64,000 bases of DNA from Adiantum capillus-veneris. Lineage: Eukaryota; Streptophyta; Polypodiopsida; Polypodiales; Pteridaceae. The position numbers and the translations under genes are program-made. Shown piece after piece: positions 1 to 9,486 of this stretch. The DNA lies in contig CM043952.1 in the NCBI GenBank assembly GCA_014529385.2, positions 70,625,299-70,689,298 on the forward strand, in the 5' to 3' direction. Numbering within the stretch: the stretch's first letter is position 1; every line of letters begins with the position of its first letter. Under the pieces are notes generated by a model that had not been told where the DNA came from, searched no databases, and worked only from the letters and a program-made list of their open reading frames with translations.

Positions 1-768
1 GCTTGTCAGCAGCAGCCTTTTGCCTTTGCTGTGAGATAGAGATAGCATCCTTAATCTTTTGAAAAGATTCTTGTAGGTCTCGGCTATACTCATCTGCAGC
101 GAAGATCTTCCCATGTACCTTAAGTAGCAAGGGACTTTTTGATCTTCCCTCAATTACCGCAAAAGGTGCTTTTCCCGTGGAAGTATGTACAGTGTTATTG
201 TAAGCATACTCCACTAAGGGTAAGTACTTTTCCCATTGGGATCTTTGATCTACTTCCCTTACATAGGCTTTTAGTAGATCGAGAATTTTTAGGTTAGCTA
301 TTTCACTTTGGCCATCCGTTTGTGGATGATAGGCCGAAGAGAAGTTTAGCCTTGTTCCTAAATTCTCAAAGAGACCCTTCCAGAAATTACTGGTCATTCT
401 AGGATCTCTATCCGACACTATGGACATTGGCAAGCCATGGTACTTGAAAATTTGGGAAATGAAGAGGGTTGCCATTTGATGGGCTTTGATAGTCTTTTTG
501 ACAGGTATAAAATGAGCTTGTTTACTGAACCTGTCTACTATCGTCCATATTCCCGTATTCCCATGGATAGACTTAGGCAATCCAAAGATAAAATCCATGG
601 ATATGATCTCCCATGAAAAATTAGGGATTGGCAAGGGTTGAAGCAATCCAATTTGCTTCCCTCTGTCAAATTTTGTTTTTTGGCATACCACACATTTAGA
701 AACATACTCTTGTATGTTCACTTTCATGGTAGCCCAATAGAAATATGTTTCAATTCCCTTTAAGGTAG
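1..768 (-). mobile_element. Gypsy-1 integrase segment (left of insertion)
   Basis: The minus strand encodes a Gypsy integrase: a zinc-binding end (about 640-720), the catalytic core with the SMDFIFGLP-type block near 570-600, the FKYHGLP..SDRD block near 400-450 and the HPQTDGQSE block near 300-340. These are standard conserved blocks of the Ty3/Gypsy DDE integrase. The C-terminal part runs off the window at 1. Confidence 0.85.
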
Positions 769-3428
769 TGATAGCTGTTTTTCGGCTTTCCATAATTGCC
801 ATAGTAAGTTACTCCACCCTACCAAATTCACCCAAACACTGTGGCTATCCCTACCATTTCATTGTACATAGGCGTGTGTGAGTTACGGGACTTTTTCCAT
901 ATCTCCTTAAAAAACCCTCAGCTAGCTAGTCACTGGGTTAGTTGAGCCAAAAAAATAAATAAAATCAAAAAAATAAAATATATTATGGCTCATTTGTGTG
1001 TAAATATTGCATTATATATATGGCCTAAATATAGGGATTTTTTATAATTATTTTGGTATTTTATTTAAATATTTTTACCTAGGTGTGTGTTTTATTAAAC
1101 CTATGTACACCTTCTTTCATCCTCTTACACCATAAGTATATTTTTTGCCAATATGTACATACTCTAACCTTATATTTTTCCTTTATACAAATCACTCCCA
1201 CATTTTCACCCTCACCCTCGTGAAAACAAAAAATTGATTTCTACTCATTGGTCACGTTTATTATATTATTTACTTGCATACCTTTTCCTCTTTCACCCAA
1301 AATAATTCAAAGAGGGACCATATCATATGATTCCAATATCTTTCCATATCCATAACTCCTCCATATTTTTTATTATTATTTTTACTCATTATTCTAACAC
1401 CATGTGTTCATTGAGCTAAAGACCATGAATAGTCCATACACTAGTCCCACCATGTATATATTTCTTTATTCACCAATAATCCTCCTCCATGCATGGGTCA
1501 AGGGCAACTTGGATGCTTTGTATTATGATATGACAAAGGAGGGGCTCACTCTTGGATGCATTGTACAAATTCAACAAAGGAGGGGGCCACTGAAGACTTT
1601 TTGTGAAGAAAAAACAGGTCTTTTGGTGGGATTTTTAATATCCATCTCCACTCCGAATTTGAAGCGGTGGTCAAAAGAGAAAATATAGCCCACGCTTTGA
1701 ATAATCACCTCAAATTTTTTCATGATTTTTGGAGTAACCACCAGTGAGCTATGATTTTTTGAGTGGACCCTAGTCTGCTCACTTTTCTCACAAGTAGCCC
1801 ATAGTCTTCTCTCACCTCTTTCCACACTTCTACACACACACACACACATCCCTCTCAATCCCTCACTCAAACCTGCACCTTCAATGGTTTCTCTCACCTT
1901 CTTCACCATTAACCTCCCCACTTACTCCCATAGCTCTCATATGAGCTCTCCATGTACATACACCATCTCTATGCCTCTCTCTATTATCTCCAAAGTACTC
2001 CTTATATATATACATACATTCAGCATGTGTACCATGCTTAACCTCTGCAAATCAAGAGATCTCATCAACGGAATTACCATTTTCATCACGATAATCAACC
2101 TTGGCGGCGGTGGCGTAAAGAAGGGAAGACGAAGAAGAAGATCGATAGTCATTTTGAGAACCTACACAAGTAAGTCCAAAACTTCTTCAAGCTTCACCAT
2201 CACAAGGATTTTCTCACTTCATTCAACCATCTTACTTCAACCATCCACCTCATTCTACCCATTGTAAATTCATCATTAACTTTCTAGTGATTACTAACAC
2301 TAACCACTAACATACTAACACAAAATAGCATTGGCCTAACCATAAAAGACACCTCACCTCAAGACATGTACAAAGTAACTCTCTCTCTCTCCCTCCTTTT
2401 CCTTAAAACTCTACTTTCACCTTATTCACCATCAATAATGCTCTCTTTTGAGCCCACACCCATGACTCAAGCAGACAAAGAAGGCCCGCAATGTTTTGAT
2501 ATTCAAAAAAATCATAATCCTGATTTGTTAGCTTGTAAATTAGGATTGCTAATAATCTTAATGAGGGGTCTCCAACCTATAAATAGGCCCCTCTCCTTCT
2601 TGTAAAACAACCTCCAACATCTCACATAGCACCCCAACACTCTATGGGTGAGGAGAGACTTAGGTGTAGCAACCACTTGTGAGCTTCACTCTTGGTGTGA
2701 GAGAAGCCTTCAAGCTACACATTGCAAGTGAGAGAGCGTGAGTTCCACAAGTCTCAAAACCACTATTGTATATGCTCCTTCATCATCAATAAATTGAGGT
2801 TTGGTGCATCAAAGGCGTGATTCGACGTTCAAATCTTCGTCCTTCCATTTGTGCAATACGGTTTGGTGAATTCAAGGTGACTTGTGTATTTTGGATTTTT
2901 ATCGGTTGATCTTGATTTTAGAAAGTGTTTTAGCGTGTTTTTCATTGCCAGCTTTTTGTCCATTGTAAGAGGGTATTGTGGTGAGAGGTCTCCCACACCC
3001 TAAGACAGTGTGTGTGTGTGTGTTTTGGCAATGATTAGCAATCACTAAGCATTGAGTGAGTTTTGTACAAGTTCTACGATAGCATCATAACGAACCATCT
3101 CCATTTGTAAGTCACAAATAAGGTATTACGCAAGATCCATTCCTCTCTCTCTTTCCTTTTCTCTAGCTCTCTCTGGTCCATTTTGTGTGTGTCTTGGTGT
3201 GAGGTTGCTTGTGTGTGTTGTGTGGTGCATCTTCTTGGTTGTACCAAAATCTCTCTTGCGTCCTAGTTCGCATACCATAACTAGGTGGTGCCCCTATCTT
3301 GTTTGGGTTTGGCTGTGGGTTTGTTGTTGTGTTGTGCTTGTGGTTGCCCCAGCCCCATTTGAGCAGCACGGGAGCCTTGAGGGGTGTTTAGAGGTCGCCT
3401 CTCTTGTTGCCCGCCCCGGAACGCCTCA
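769..3428 (+). repeat. Element B left (5') LTR
   Basis: This is the 2,660-bp direct repeat partner of 5979-8638, beginning TG and ending CA. It carries a good TATA element (CTATAAATAGG, 2577-2587) followed by a C-rich transcribed-looking stretch, which places U3 at roughly 769-2600. It contains a (GT)n tract at about 3009-3022. Several frames of 70-127 codons occur in it but show no protein-like character. Confidence 0.95.
2577..2587 (+). promoter_or_regulatory. TATA box of element B 5' LTR
   Basis: CTATAAATAGG lies about 840 bp before the LTR end and is followed by a CT-rich segment typical of plant LTR transcription starts. The same sequence is conserved at 7787-7797 in the right LTR. Confidence 0.6.
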
Positions 3429-3432
3429 ATTT

Positions 3433-3449
3433 TGGTGCCCCCACGGAGG
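3433..3449 (+). other. Candidate primer-binding site of element B
   Basis: TGGTGCCCCCACGGAGG starts 4 nt after the LTR end. It begins with TGG, as expected for pairing to a tRNA 3' CCA end, but it is not the initiator-Met site used by the other elements here. I cannot assign the priming tRNA. Confidence 0.5.
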
Positions 3450-3742
3450 ACTATTTTTGTGCTTATTGTTGTTGTATTGCATGAATTCTTGAATTTTAGC
3501 ATAATCAAGTAGATTATATGAATCATGAAAACTTGTATGACCGAGTTTAATTTCAAGGCAACAAAAATTGATCTAGAATATGGTTTGGATTAGCATAACA
3601 TAAGAAAGGAAAAAAACATTTTCACATCAGAATCTAAAATTCATGTTGAAAGACCTTTCAAAACCTTGTGTAGTTAGTTGATGTCATGAGAGAAAATGAT
3701 TGTTTGGAACTAATCTTTGTGTGGTTCTAGCATTGAGAGACT

Positions 3743-5830
3743 ATGACACGCTATACCTTTGATGATATCCCAATCTTCTTCGGAAATCTAGAAGAAGATG
3801 TTGATGATTTTCTTGCTGATTTTAGAATGGTTTGTCATATCCTTGGTAAAAGGGATGACATTGAAAAAGGGGATTTTCTATTGCTATGCCTTAGAGGCAA
3901 CGCTGAGAAATGGTTTTGGAGTATGTCTTCTCAGATTGAAGATGGATATATCCAAATTTCCAAAGTTTTGAAGGCCAGATTCTCTAAAGTTCCAACAACG
4001 GAGAAAGCATGGGCTTCACTACGAAGACGTCAACAACATGGTGAAGACTACTATGCTTATGAGGATATTTTTTCTCGTCAATGGGAAGGATGTGGATTTA
4101 GTTCTACATTTCCAGATTATGTAAAAATGGATCAATTTATTTCGGGTTTGTCTCCTTTCCTAAAGACTAAGGTTACTTGTAGTGGACCCTCTACCTTTGA
4201 AGAAGCGGTCACTATTGCCCGAAGGAAGTTTCACAAGTACTTCTACATCAAAAATGGTTTCCAGCATGCTGGAAGAACCAACCAACATGAAAGTGTTTCT
4301 ATCAAGGAGTCATCTCCTTTGCCATACTTGTCTCCTTCTACTCCGACAAATGTTGAAGAAGTTACTTACATGCCAACTGATTATTCAAGTGCTAAAGTGT
4401 GTGGCCAAGATTCAAATGTGGAATCTCTTTCTTCTACCTTTATCACAAGCATGCAAAAATCGACACAAGATATCTCAAATGGCATTGATGATTCAATAAT
4501 GGATACATCCAACCTTTTGGCGGAGGATCAATTTCTAGTCCGAGCAGACGAAGCTTTTGTGCAACATGACTCTATGGAGAATGAAGAACTTGAAGGTAAC
4601 CTTGATCTTATGGAATGTTCTGAGAGTGTATCTTGTCTAAAAGAAGAGAGTGAAGAAGAAGATGAAATCATAGGTGGAGAGATCATAGACCACATTGATC
4701 ATAAAGAGATGATTGTGTACATGGAATGCCAACTCCAAAACAAAGTAGAAGAGTGTGAGTTGAATCCAGGTGAGAATAATCTTGAAGAAGTGTTTGAGGA
4801 TGTTGAAAAGCATTGGTATGACCCATGTGTGTTAAGCATAGAGAAACCTATCATGCAAGAAGCCAAATGTTTCACAAAATCAAACAGTATTCGATCAACC
4901 TTTGAGGTGGTACAATGTGAGGAGTTACAACCTTGCCAAAGGGGGGGCTTAGAAGGGGATGAAGAACATGGGAGAGTAGTAAAAAATAAAATCATAAAAG
5001 GAAACTATCAGAAGGGTATCATTCTCTCCAATGGTGTTTTAGTGGGTGGCTCTTCATTCATGGGACAATCTCTTAGCAAGAAAATCCAAGCTTCTGAAGC
5101 CCCAATCATCTTCACTTTGGGTTTCACCTCTTCAAGGTCAACTTCTCCTCTCTTCACATATACCTTTCATCGGGGACACCATACCTTCTTAAGTGGAAGA
5201 GGACATGAATACTTGGTGATGAACGGATGTTTCCAAACCTTCTTCATTTGGTTCTTTGGTGTATGGAGGTCGCACATTGTGATGCTTCTGGTCTTCATCA
5301 TAGATGAAAATCTTGTTGATTGCTACATGTGGATATTTCATCAATCAGTACAAAAATCTATTCTCTTCCAATGTGTTGGAGGCAATAGAAACCTTCCTCT
5401 GTTATCTACCTATGTGGTAAACTATTTGCAATACCTTCCAATAGCAGCTGGAAGCATGGATCAAGCTTTCCTAAATCATGAAGGCCATATAATTTTTGAC
5501 TTGGTGAGCCTACACAGGTTGAATGAATTTTATGAGCTACAGTTCATGAATTCGCTCATACAAGCTCTTGAAGATCGTAGCAGATACATCAACTTTACAC
5601 AAGAGGAAGAGCAACCAATCTTTTATATCACATTCATAGTGATAGATGCAATGATGGACAACAGTAAAATCTACAAGTTTCTTCAATCAAAATCAGTAAG
5701 TGATTCCATACCATACATCTCGCTTTGGGAAAGATATTTCAAGATCTTTGATCCTGGGGGGTGCTTATGGAAACTTTCACGATGGAGGAGGTTTACTCTC
5801 TCACTTGATTTCATCCTGCTAGTGGCTTGA
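3743..5830 (+). CDS. Gag-like protein of element B (695 codons)
   Basis: One uninterrupted frame fills most of the internal region. Residues ~1-150 have the retrotransposon gag pattern: DIPIFFGNLEEDVDDFLADF near the start, a WFWSM block near residue 55 and a YAYEDIFSRQWEG-type block near 110. This part normally forms the capsid. Residues ~180-430 are low-complexity and acidic (EEESEEEDEIIGG). Residues ~430-695 are hydrophobic-rich and I do not recognise them. No CCHC zinc knuckle and no protease or polymerase motif is visible. The start is the first ATG in the frame and lies 315 bp from the LTR. The presence of gag without pol suggests that the protein, or the RNA, depends on enzymes from another element. 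Confidence 0.7.
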   Translation: MTRYTFDDIPIFFGNLEEDVDDFLADFRMVCHILGKRDDIEKGDFLLLCLRGNAEKWFWSMSSQIEDGYIQISKVLKARFSKVPTTEKAWASLRRRQQHGEDYYAYEDIFSRQWEGCGFSSTFPDYVKMDQFISGLSPFLKTKVTCSGPSTFEEAVTIARRKFHKYFYIKNGFQHAGRTNQHESVSIKESSPLPYLSPSTPTNVEEVTYMPTDYSSAKVCGQDSNVESLSSTFITSMQKSTQDISNGIDDSIMDTSNLLAEDQFLVRADEAFVQHDSMENEELEGNLDLMECSESVSCLKEESEEEDEIIGGEIIDHIDHKEMIVYMECQLQNKVEECELNPGENNLEEVFEDVEKHWYDPCVLSIEKPIMQEAKCFTKSNSIRSTFEVVQCEELQPCQRGGLEGDEEHGRVVKNKIIKGNYQKGIILSNGVLVGGSSFMGQSLSKKIQASEAPIIFTLGFTSSRSTSPLFTYTFHRGHHTFLSGRGHEYLVMNGCFQTFFIWFFGVWRSHIVMLLVFIIDENLVDCYMWIFHQSVQKSILFQCVGGNRNLPLLSTYVVNYLQYLPIAAGSMDQAFLNHEGHIIFDLVSLHRLNEFYELQFMNSLIQALEDRSRYINFTQEEEQPIFYITFIVIDAMMDNSKIYKFLQSKSVSDSIPYISLWERYFKIFDPGGCLWKLSRWRRFTLSLDFILLVA

Positions 5831-5938
5831 GAACCTTTCATATCCAACAAGGTTTTTTAATCATACAACAAAGGTTCTTCAAAGATGAGAGCAGACAAAG
5901 ACAGACGTTACACAATCTACATGTTGTATGATCGGATA

Positions 5939-5960
5939 AATGGTACATGAATGTACCATT
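5939..5960. other. Short perfect hairpin next to element B polypurine tract
   Basis: Two 10-bp arms (AATGGTACAT and its exact complement) are separated by 2 nt. The hairpin ends 4 nt before the purine-rich tract that precedes the right LTR. The function is unknown. Confidence 0.55.
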
Positions 5961-5964
5961 ATCT

Positions 5965-5977
5965 AAGGGGGGGGCTA
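5965..5977 (+). other. Polypurine tract of element B
   Basis: A run of eight G after AA (AAGGGGGGGGCTA) abuts the right LTR at 5979. This is the expected plus-strand primer position and supports the plus orientation. Confidence 0.75.
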
Positions 5978-5978
5978 A

Positions 5979-8638
5979 TGATAGCCGTTTTTCGGCTTTC
6001 CATAATTGCCATAGTAAGTTACTCCACCCTACCAAATTCACCCAAACACTGTGGCTATCCCTACCATTTCATTGTACATAGGCGTGTGTGAGTTACGAGA
6101 CTTTTTCCATATCTCGTTAAAAAACCCTCAGCTAGCTAGTCACTGGGTTAGTTGAGCCAAAAAAATAAATAAAATCAAAAAAATAAAATATATTATGACC
6201 CATTTGTGTGTAAATATTGCATTATATATATGGCCTAAATATAGGGATTTTTTATAATTATTTTGGTATTTTATTTAAATATTTTTACCTAGGTGTGTGT
6301 TTTATTAAACCTATGTACACCTTCTTTCATCCTCTTACACCATAAGTATATTTTTTGCCAATATGTACATACTCTAACCTTATATTTTTCCTTTATACAA
6401 ATCACTCCCACATTTTCACCCTCACCCTCGTGAAAACAAAAAATTGATTTCTACTCATTGGTCACGTTTATTATATTATTTACTTGCATACCTTTTTCTC
6501 TTTCACCCAAAATAATTCAAAGAGGGACCATATCATATGATTCCAATATCTTTCCATATCCATAACTCCTCCATATTTTTTATTATTATTTTTACTCATT
6601 ATTCTAACACCATGTGTTCATTGAGCTAAAGACCATGAATAGTCCATACACTAGTCCCACCATGTATATATTTCTTTATTCACCAATAATCCTCCTCCAT
6701 GCATGGGTCAAGGGCAACTTGGATGCTTTGTATTATGATATGACAAAGGAGAGGCTCACTCTTGGATGCATTGTACAAATTCAACAAAGGAGGGGGCCAC
6801 TGAAGACTTTTTGTGAAGAAAAAACAGGTCTTTTGGTGGGATTTTTAATATCCATCTCCACTCCGAATTTGAAGCGGTGGTCAAAAGAGAAAATATAGCC
6901 CACGCTTTGAATAATCACCTCAAATTTTTTCATGATTTTTGGAGTAACCACCAGTGAGCTATGATTTTTTGAGTGGACCCTAGTCTGCTCACTTTTCTCA
7001 CAAGTAGCCCATAGTCTTCTCTCACCTCTTTCCACACTTCTACACACACACACACACATCCCTCTCAATCCCTCACTCAAACCTGCACCTTCAATGGTTT
7101 CTCTCACCTTCTTCACCATTAACCTCCCCACTTACTCCCATAGCTCTCATATGAGCTCTCCATGTACATACACCATCTCTATGCCTCTCTCTATTATCTC
7201 CAAAGTACTCCTTATATATATACATACATTCAGCATGTGTACCATGCTTAACCTCTGCAAATCAAGAGATCTCATCAACGGAATTACCATTTTCATCACG
7301 ATAATCAACCTTGGTGGCGGTGGCGTAAAGAAGGGAAGACGAAGAAGAAGATCGATAGTCATTTTGAGAACCTACACAAGTAAGTCCAAAACTTCTTCAA
7401 GCTTCACCATCACAAGGATTTTCTCACTTCATTCAACCATCTTACTTCAACCATCCACCTCATTCTACCCATTGTAAATTCATCATTAACTTTCTAGTGA
7501 TTACTAACACTAACCACTAACATACTAACACAAAATAGCATTGGCCTAACCATAAAAGACACCTCACCTCAAGACATGTACAAAGTAACTCTCTCTCTCT
7601 CCCTCCTTTTCCTTAAAACTCTACTTTCACCTTATTCACCATCAATAATGCTCTCTTTTGAGCCCACACCCATGACTCAAGCAGACAAAGAAGGCCCGCA
7701 ATGTTTTGATATTCAAAAAAATCATAATCCTGATTTGTTAGCTTGTAAATTAGGATTGCCAATAATCTTAATGAGGGGTCTCCAACCTATAAATAGGCCC
7801 CTCTCCTTCTTGTAAAACAACCTCCAACATCTCACATAGCACCCCAACACTCTATGGGTGAGGAGAGACTTAGGTGTAGCAACCACTTGTGAGCTTCACT
7901 CTTGGTGTGAGAGAAGCCTTCAAGCTACACATTGCAAGTGAGAGAGCGTGAGTTCCACAAGTCTCAAAACCACTATTGTATATGCTCCTTCATCATCAAT
8001 AAATTGAGGTTTGGTGCATCAAAGGCGTGATTCGACGTTCAAATCTTCGTCCTTCCATTTGTGCAATACGGTTTGGTGAATTCAAGGTGACTTGTGTATT
8101 TTGGATTTTTATCGGTTGATCTTGATTTTAGAAAGTGTTTTAGCGTGTTTTTCATTGCCAGCTTTTTGTCCATTGTAAGAGGGTATTGTGGTGAGAGGTC
8201 TCCCACACCCTAAGACAGTGTGTGTGTGTGTGTTTTGGCAATGATTAGCAATCACTAAGCATTGAGTGAGTTTTGTACAAGTTCTACGATAGCATCATAA
8301 CGAACCATCTCCATTTGCAAGTCACAAATAAGGTATTACGCAAGATCCATTCCTCTCTCTCTTTCCTTTTCTCTAGCTCTCTCTGGTCCATTTTGTGTGT
8401 GTCTTGGTGTGAGGTTGCTTGTGTGTGTTGTGTGGTGCATCTTCTTGGTTGTACCAAAGTCTCTCTTGCGTCCTAGTTCGCATACCATAACTAGGTGGTG
8501 CCCCTATCTTGTTTGGGTTTGGCTGTGGGTTTGTTATTGTGTTGTGCTTGTGGTTGCCCCAGCCCCATTTGAGCAGCACGTGAGCCTTGAGGGGTGTTTA
8601 GAGGTCGCCTCTCTTGTTGCCCGCCCCGGAACGCCTCA
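5979..8638 (+). repeat. Element B right (3') LTR
   Basis: This 2,660-bp repeat has the same length and the same ends as 769-3428, with about a dozen substitutions and no net length change. The TATA copy is at 7787-7797. Gypsy-1 sequence resumes at 8639 after the GTAG target duplication. Confidence 0.95.
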
Positions 8639-9486
8639 GTAGACTGAATCCCTCTATGCCCCGCATAAGGTGGAGCATGAGATTCATACATTACTTTCTC
8701 ACGTAGTGAGTTAGTAACACATAGTCTATTGCCATAGAGAAGATAACCATCTTGTAAGGTAAATGGTTCTTCTTTCTTCCCTAATGCAAGGGCTGAAATC
8801 ACATCTCTAAAATCGGGATCAATAGCATACTCATCTATCATTGAAGATAGATCATTGTGAGTTGCTATGGAAACCGCATTCACTCTCGGCCGTCTTGAGA
8901 GTGCATCAGCTACTTGATTATGCTTGCCAGCAATGTGAGCAATATGAAAATGAAATTGCAAAAGGAAATTTGCCCACCTCATTTGTTTGTCGGAGAGCTT
9001 GGTCTGCATCATGAAGTACTTAAGACTTTGGTGATCCGTTCGCAGAATGAAAGGAGTCCCCAATACATAGTGCTTCCATGAGTCTAAGGCATGTAGAACT
9101 GCAAGGAGTTCCTTTTCGTATATGCCTAGAGATTTCTCAACAGGGTCGAGCCTTCGACTCTCATAGCCTATGGCATGCCCTTCTTGGAGCAAAACAGCTC
9201 CAAGGCAATCACCTTAAGCTTCACATTGGACCTCAAATGTCTTTGAGAGATCCGGTAGTGAGAGATAAGCTTTTCTTTAAGATTTTCGAAAGCATTGTTC
9301 TCCTTAGCAGACCATGTATACCTAACTCTTTTCTTTGTTAGGTCATGTAATGGTCCCGCAATTTGTGAGAACTTTTCTATGAAGCGTCTATAGTATGCAC
9401 ACATACCTATAAATCTTCTTAGTTCATGAAGATTCCTTGGTTTAGGCCATCCTTTTATTACCTCAACTTAGATGGATCCATTTGGT
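8639..9486 (-). mobile_element. Gypsy-1 RNase H and start of integrase
   Basis: The minus strand encodes Gypsy RNase H: a block with LRTDHQSLKYF near 9010-9060 and HIAGKHNQVADALSRR near 8890-8950, which is the highly conserved end of the domain. The zinc-binding start of integrase (HAPPYAGHRG) at 8650-8690 lies directly next to the inserted element B. Confidence 0.85.

Larger units (their letters stand above)
769..8638 (+). mobile_element. Element B: young non-autonomous LTR element with 2,660-bp LTRs and gag only
   Basis: Two direct repeats of exactly 2,660 bp, 769-3428 and 5979-8638, both start TGATAG and end CCTCA, and flank 2,550 bp of internal DNA. A GTAG duplication sits immediately outside (765-768 and 8639-8642). 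That is 4 bp, one shorter than the usual 5. A primer-site candidate lies 4 nt inside the left LTR (3433-3449) and a polypurine tract lies against the right LTR (5965-5977), so the element reads on the plus strand. The only long internal frame is gag-like (3743-5830). I find no protease, RT, RNase H or integrase. By eye the LTRs differ at about a dozen sites (~0.5%), so the insertion is recent. As a non-autonomous element it looks whole. Structure matches the gag-only or large-LTR derivative classes (TR-GAG, LARD). Confidence 0.9.

Noticed and set aside
1884-2267. 127-codon frame within the element B LTR (repeated at 7094-7477), with a basic GRRRRR patch
   Set aside because: It lies in U3 of an LTR and is low-complexity Ser/Thr-rich. 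It is conserved between the two LTRs only because they are copies of one another. No domain recognised.
3187-3492. Cys/Val-rich 101-codon frame across the LTR end
   Set aside because: A product of GT-rich repeats that spans the LTR/primer-site boundary. Not protein-like.
5200-5830. Hydrophobic end of the element B frame as an envelope-like gene
   Set aside because: No signal peptide, cleavage site or separate start is evident. Hydrophobic composition alone does not support an envelope call.
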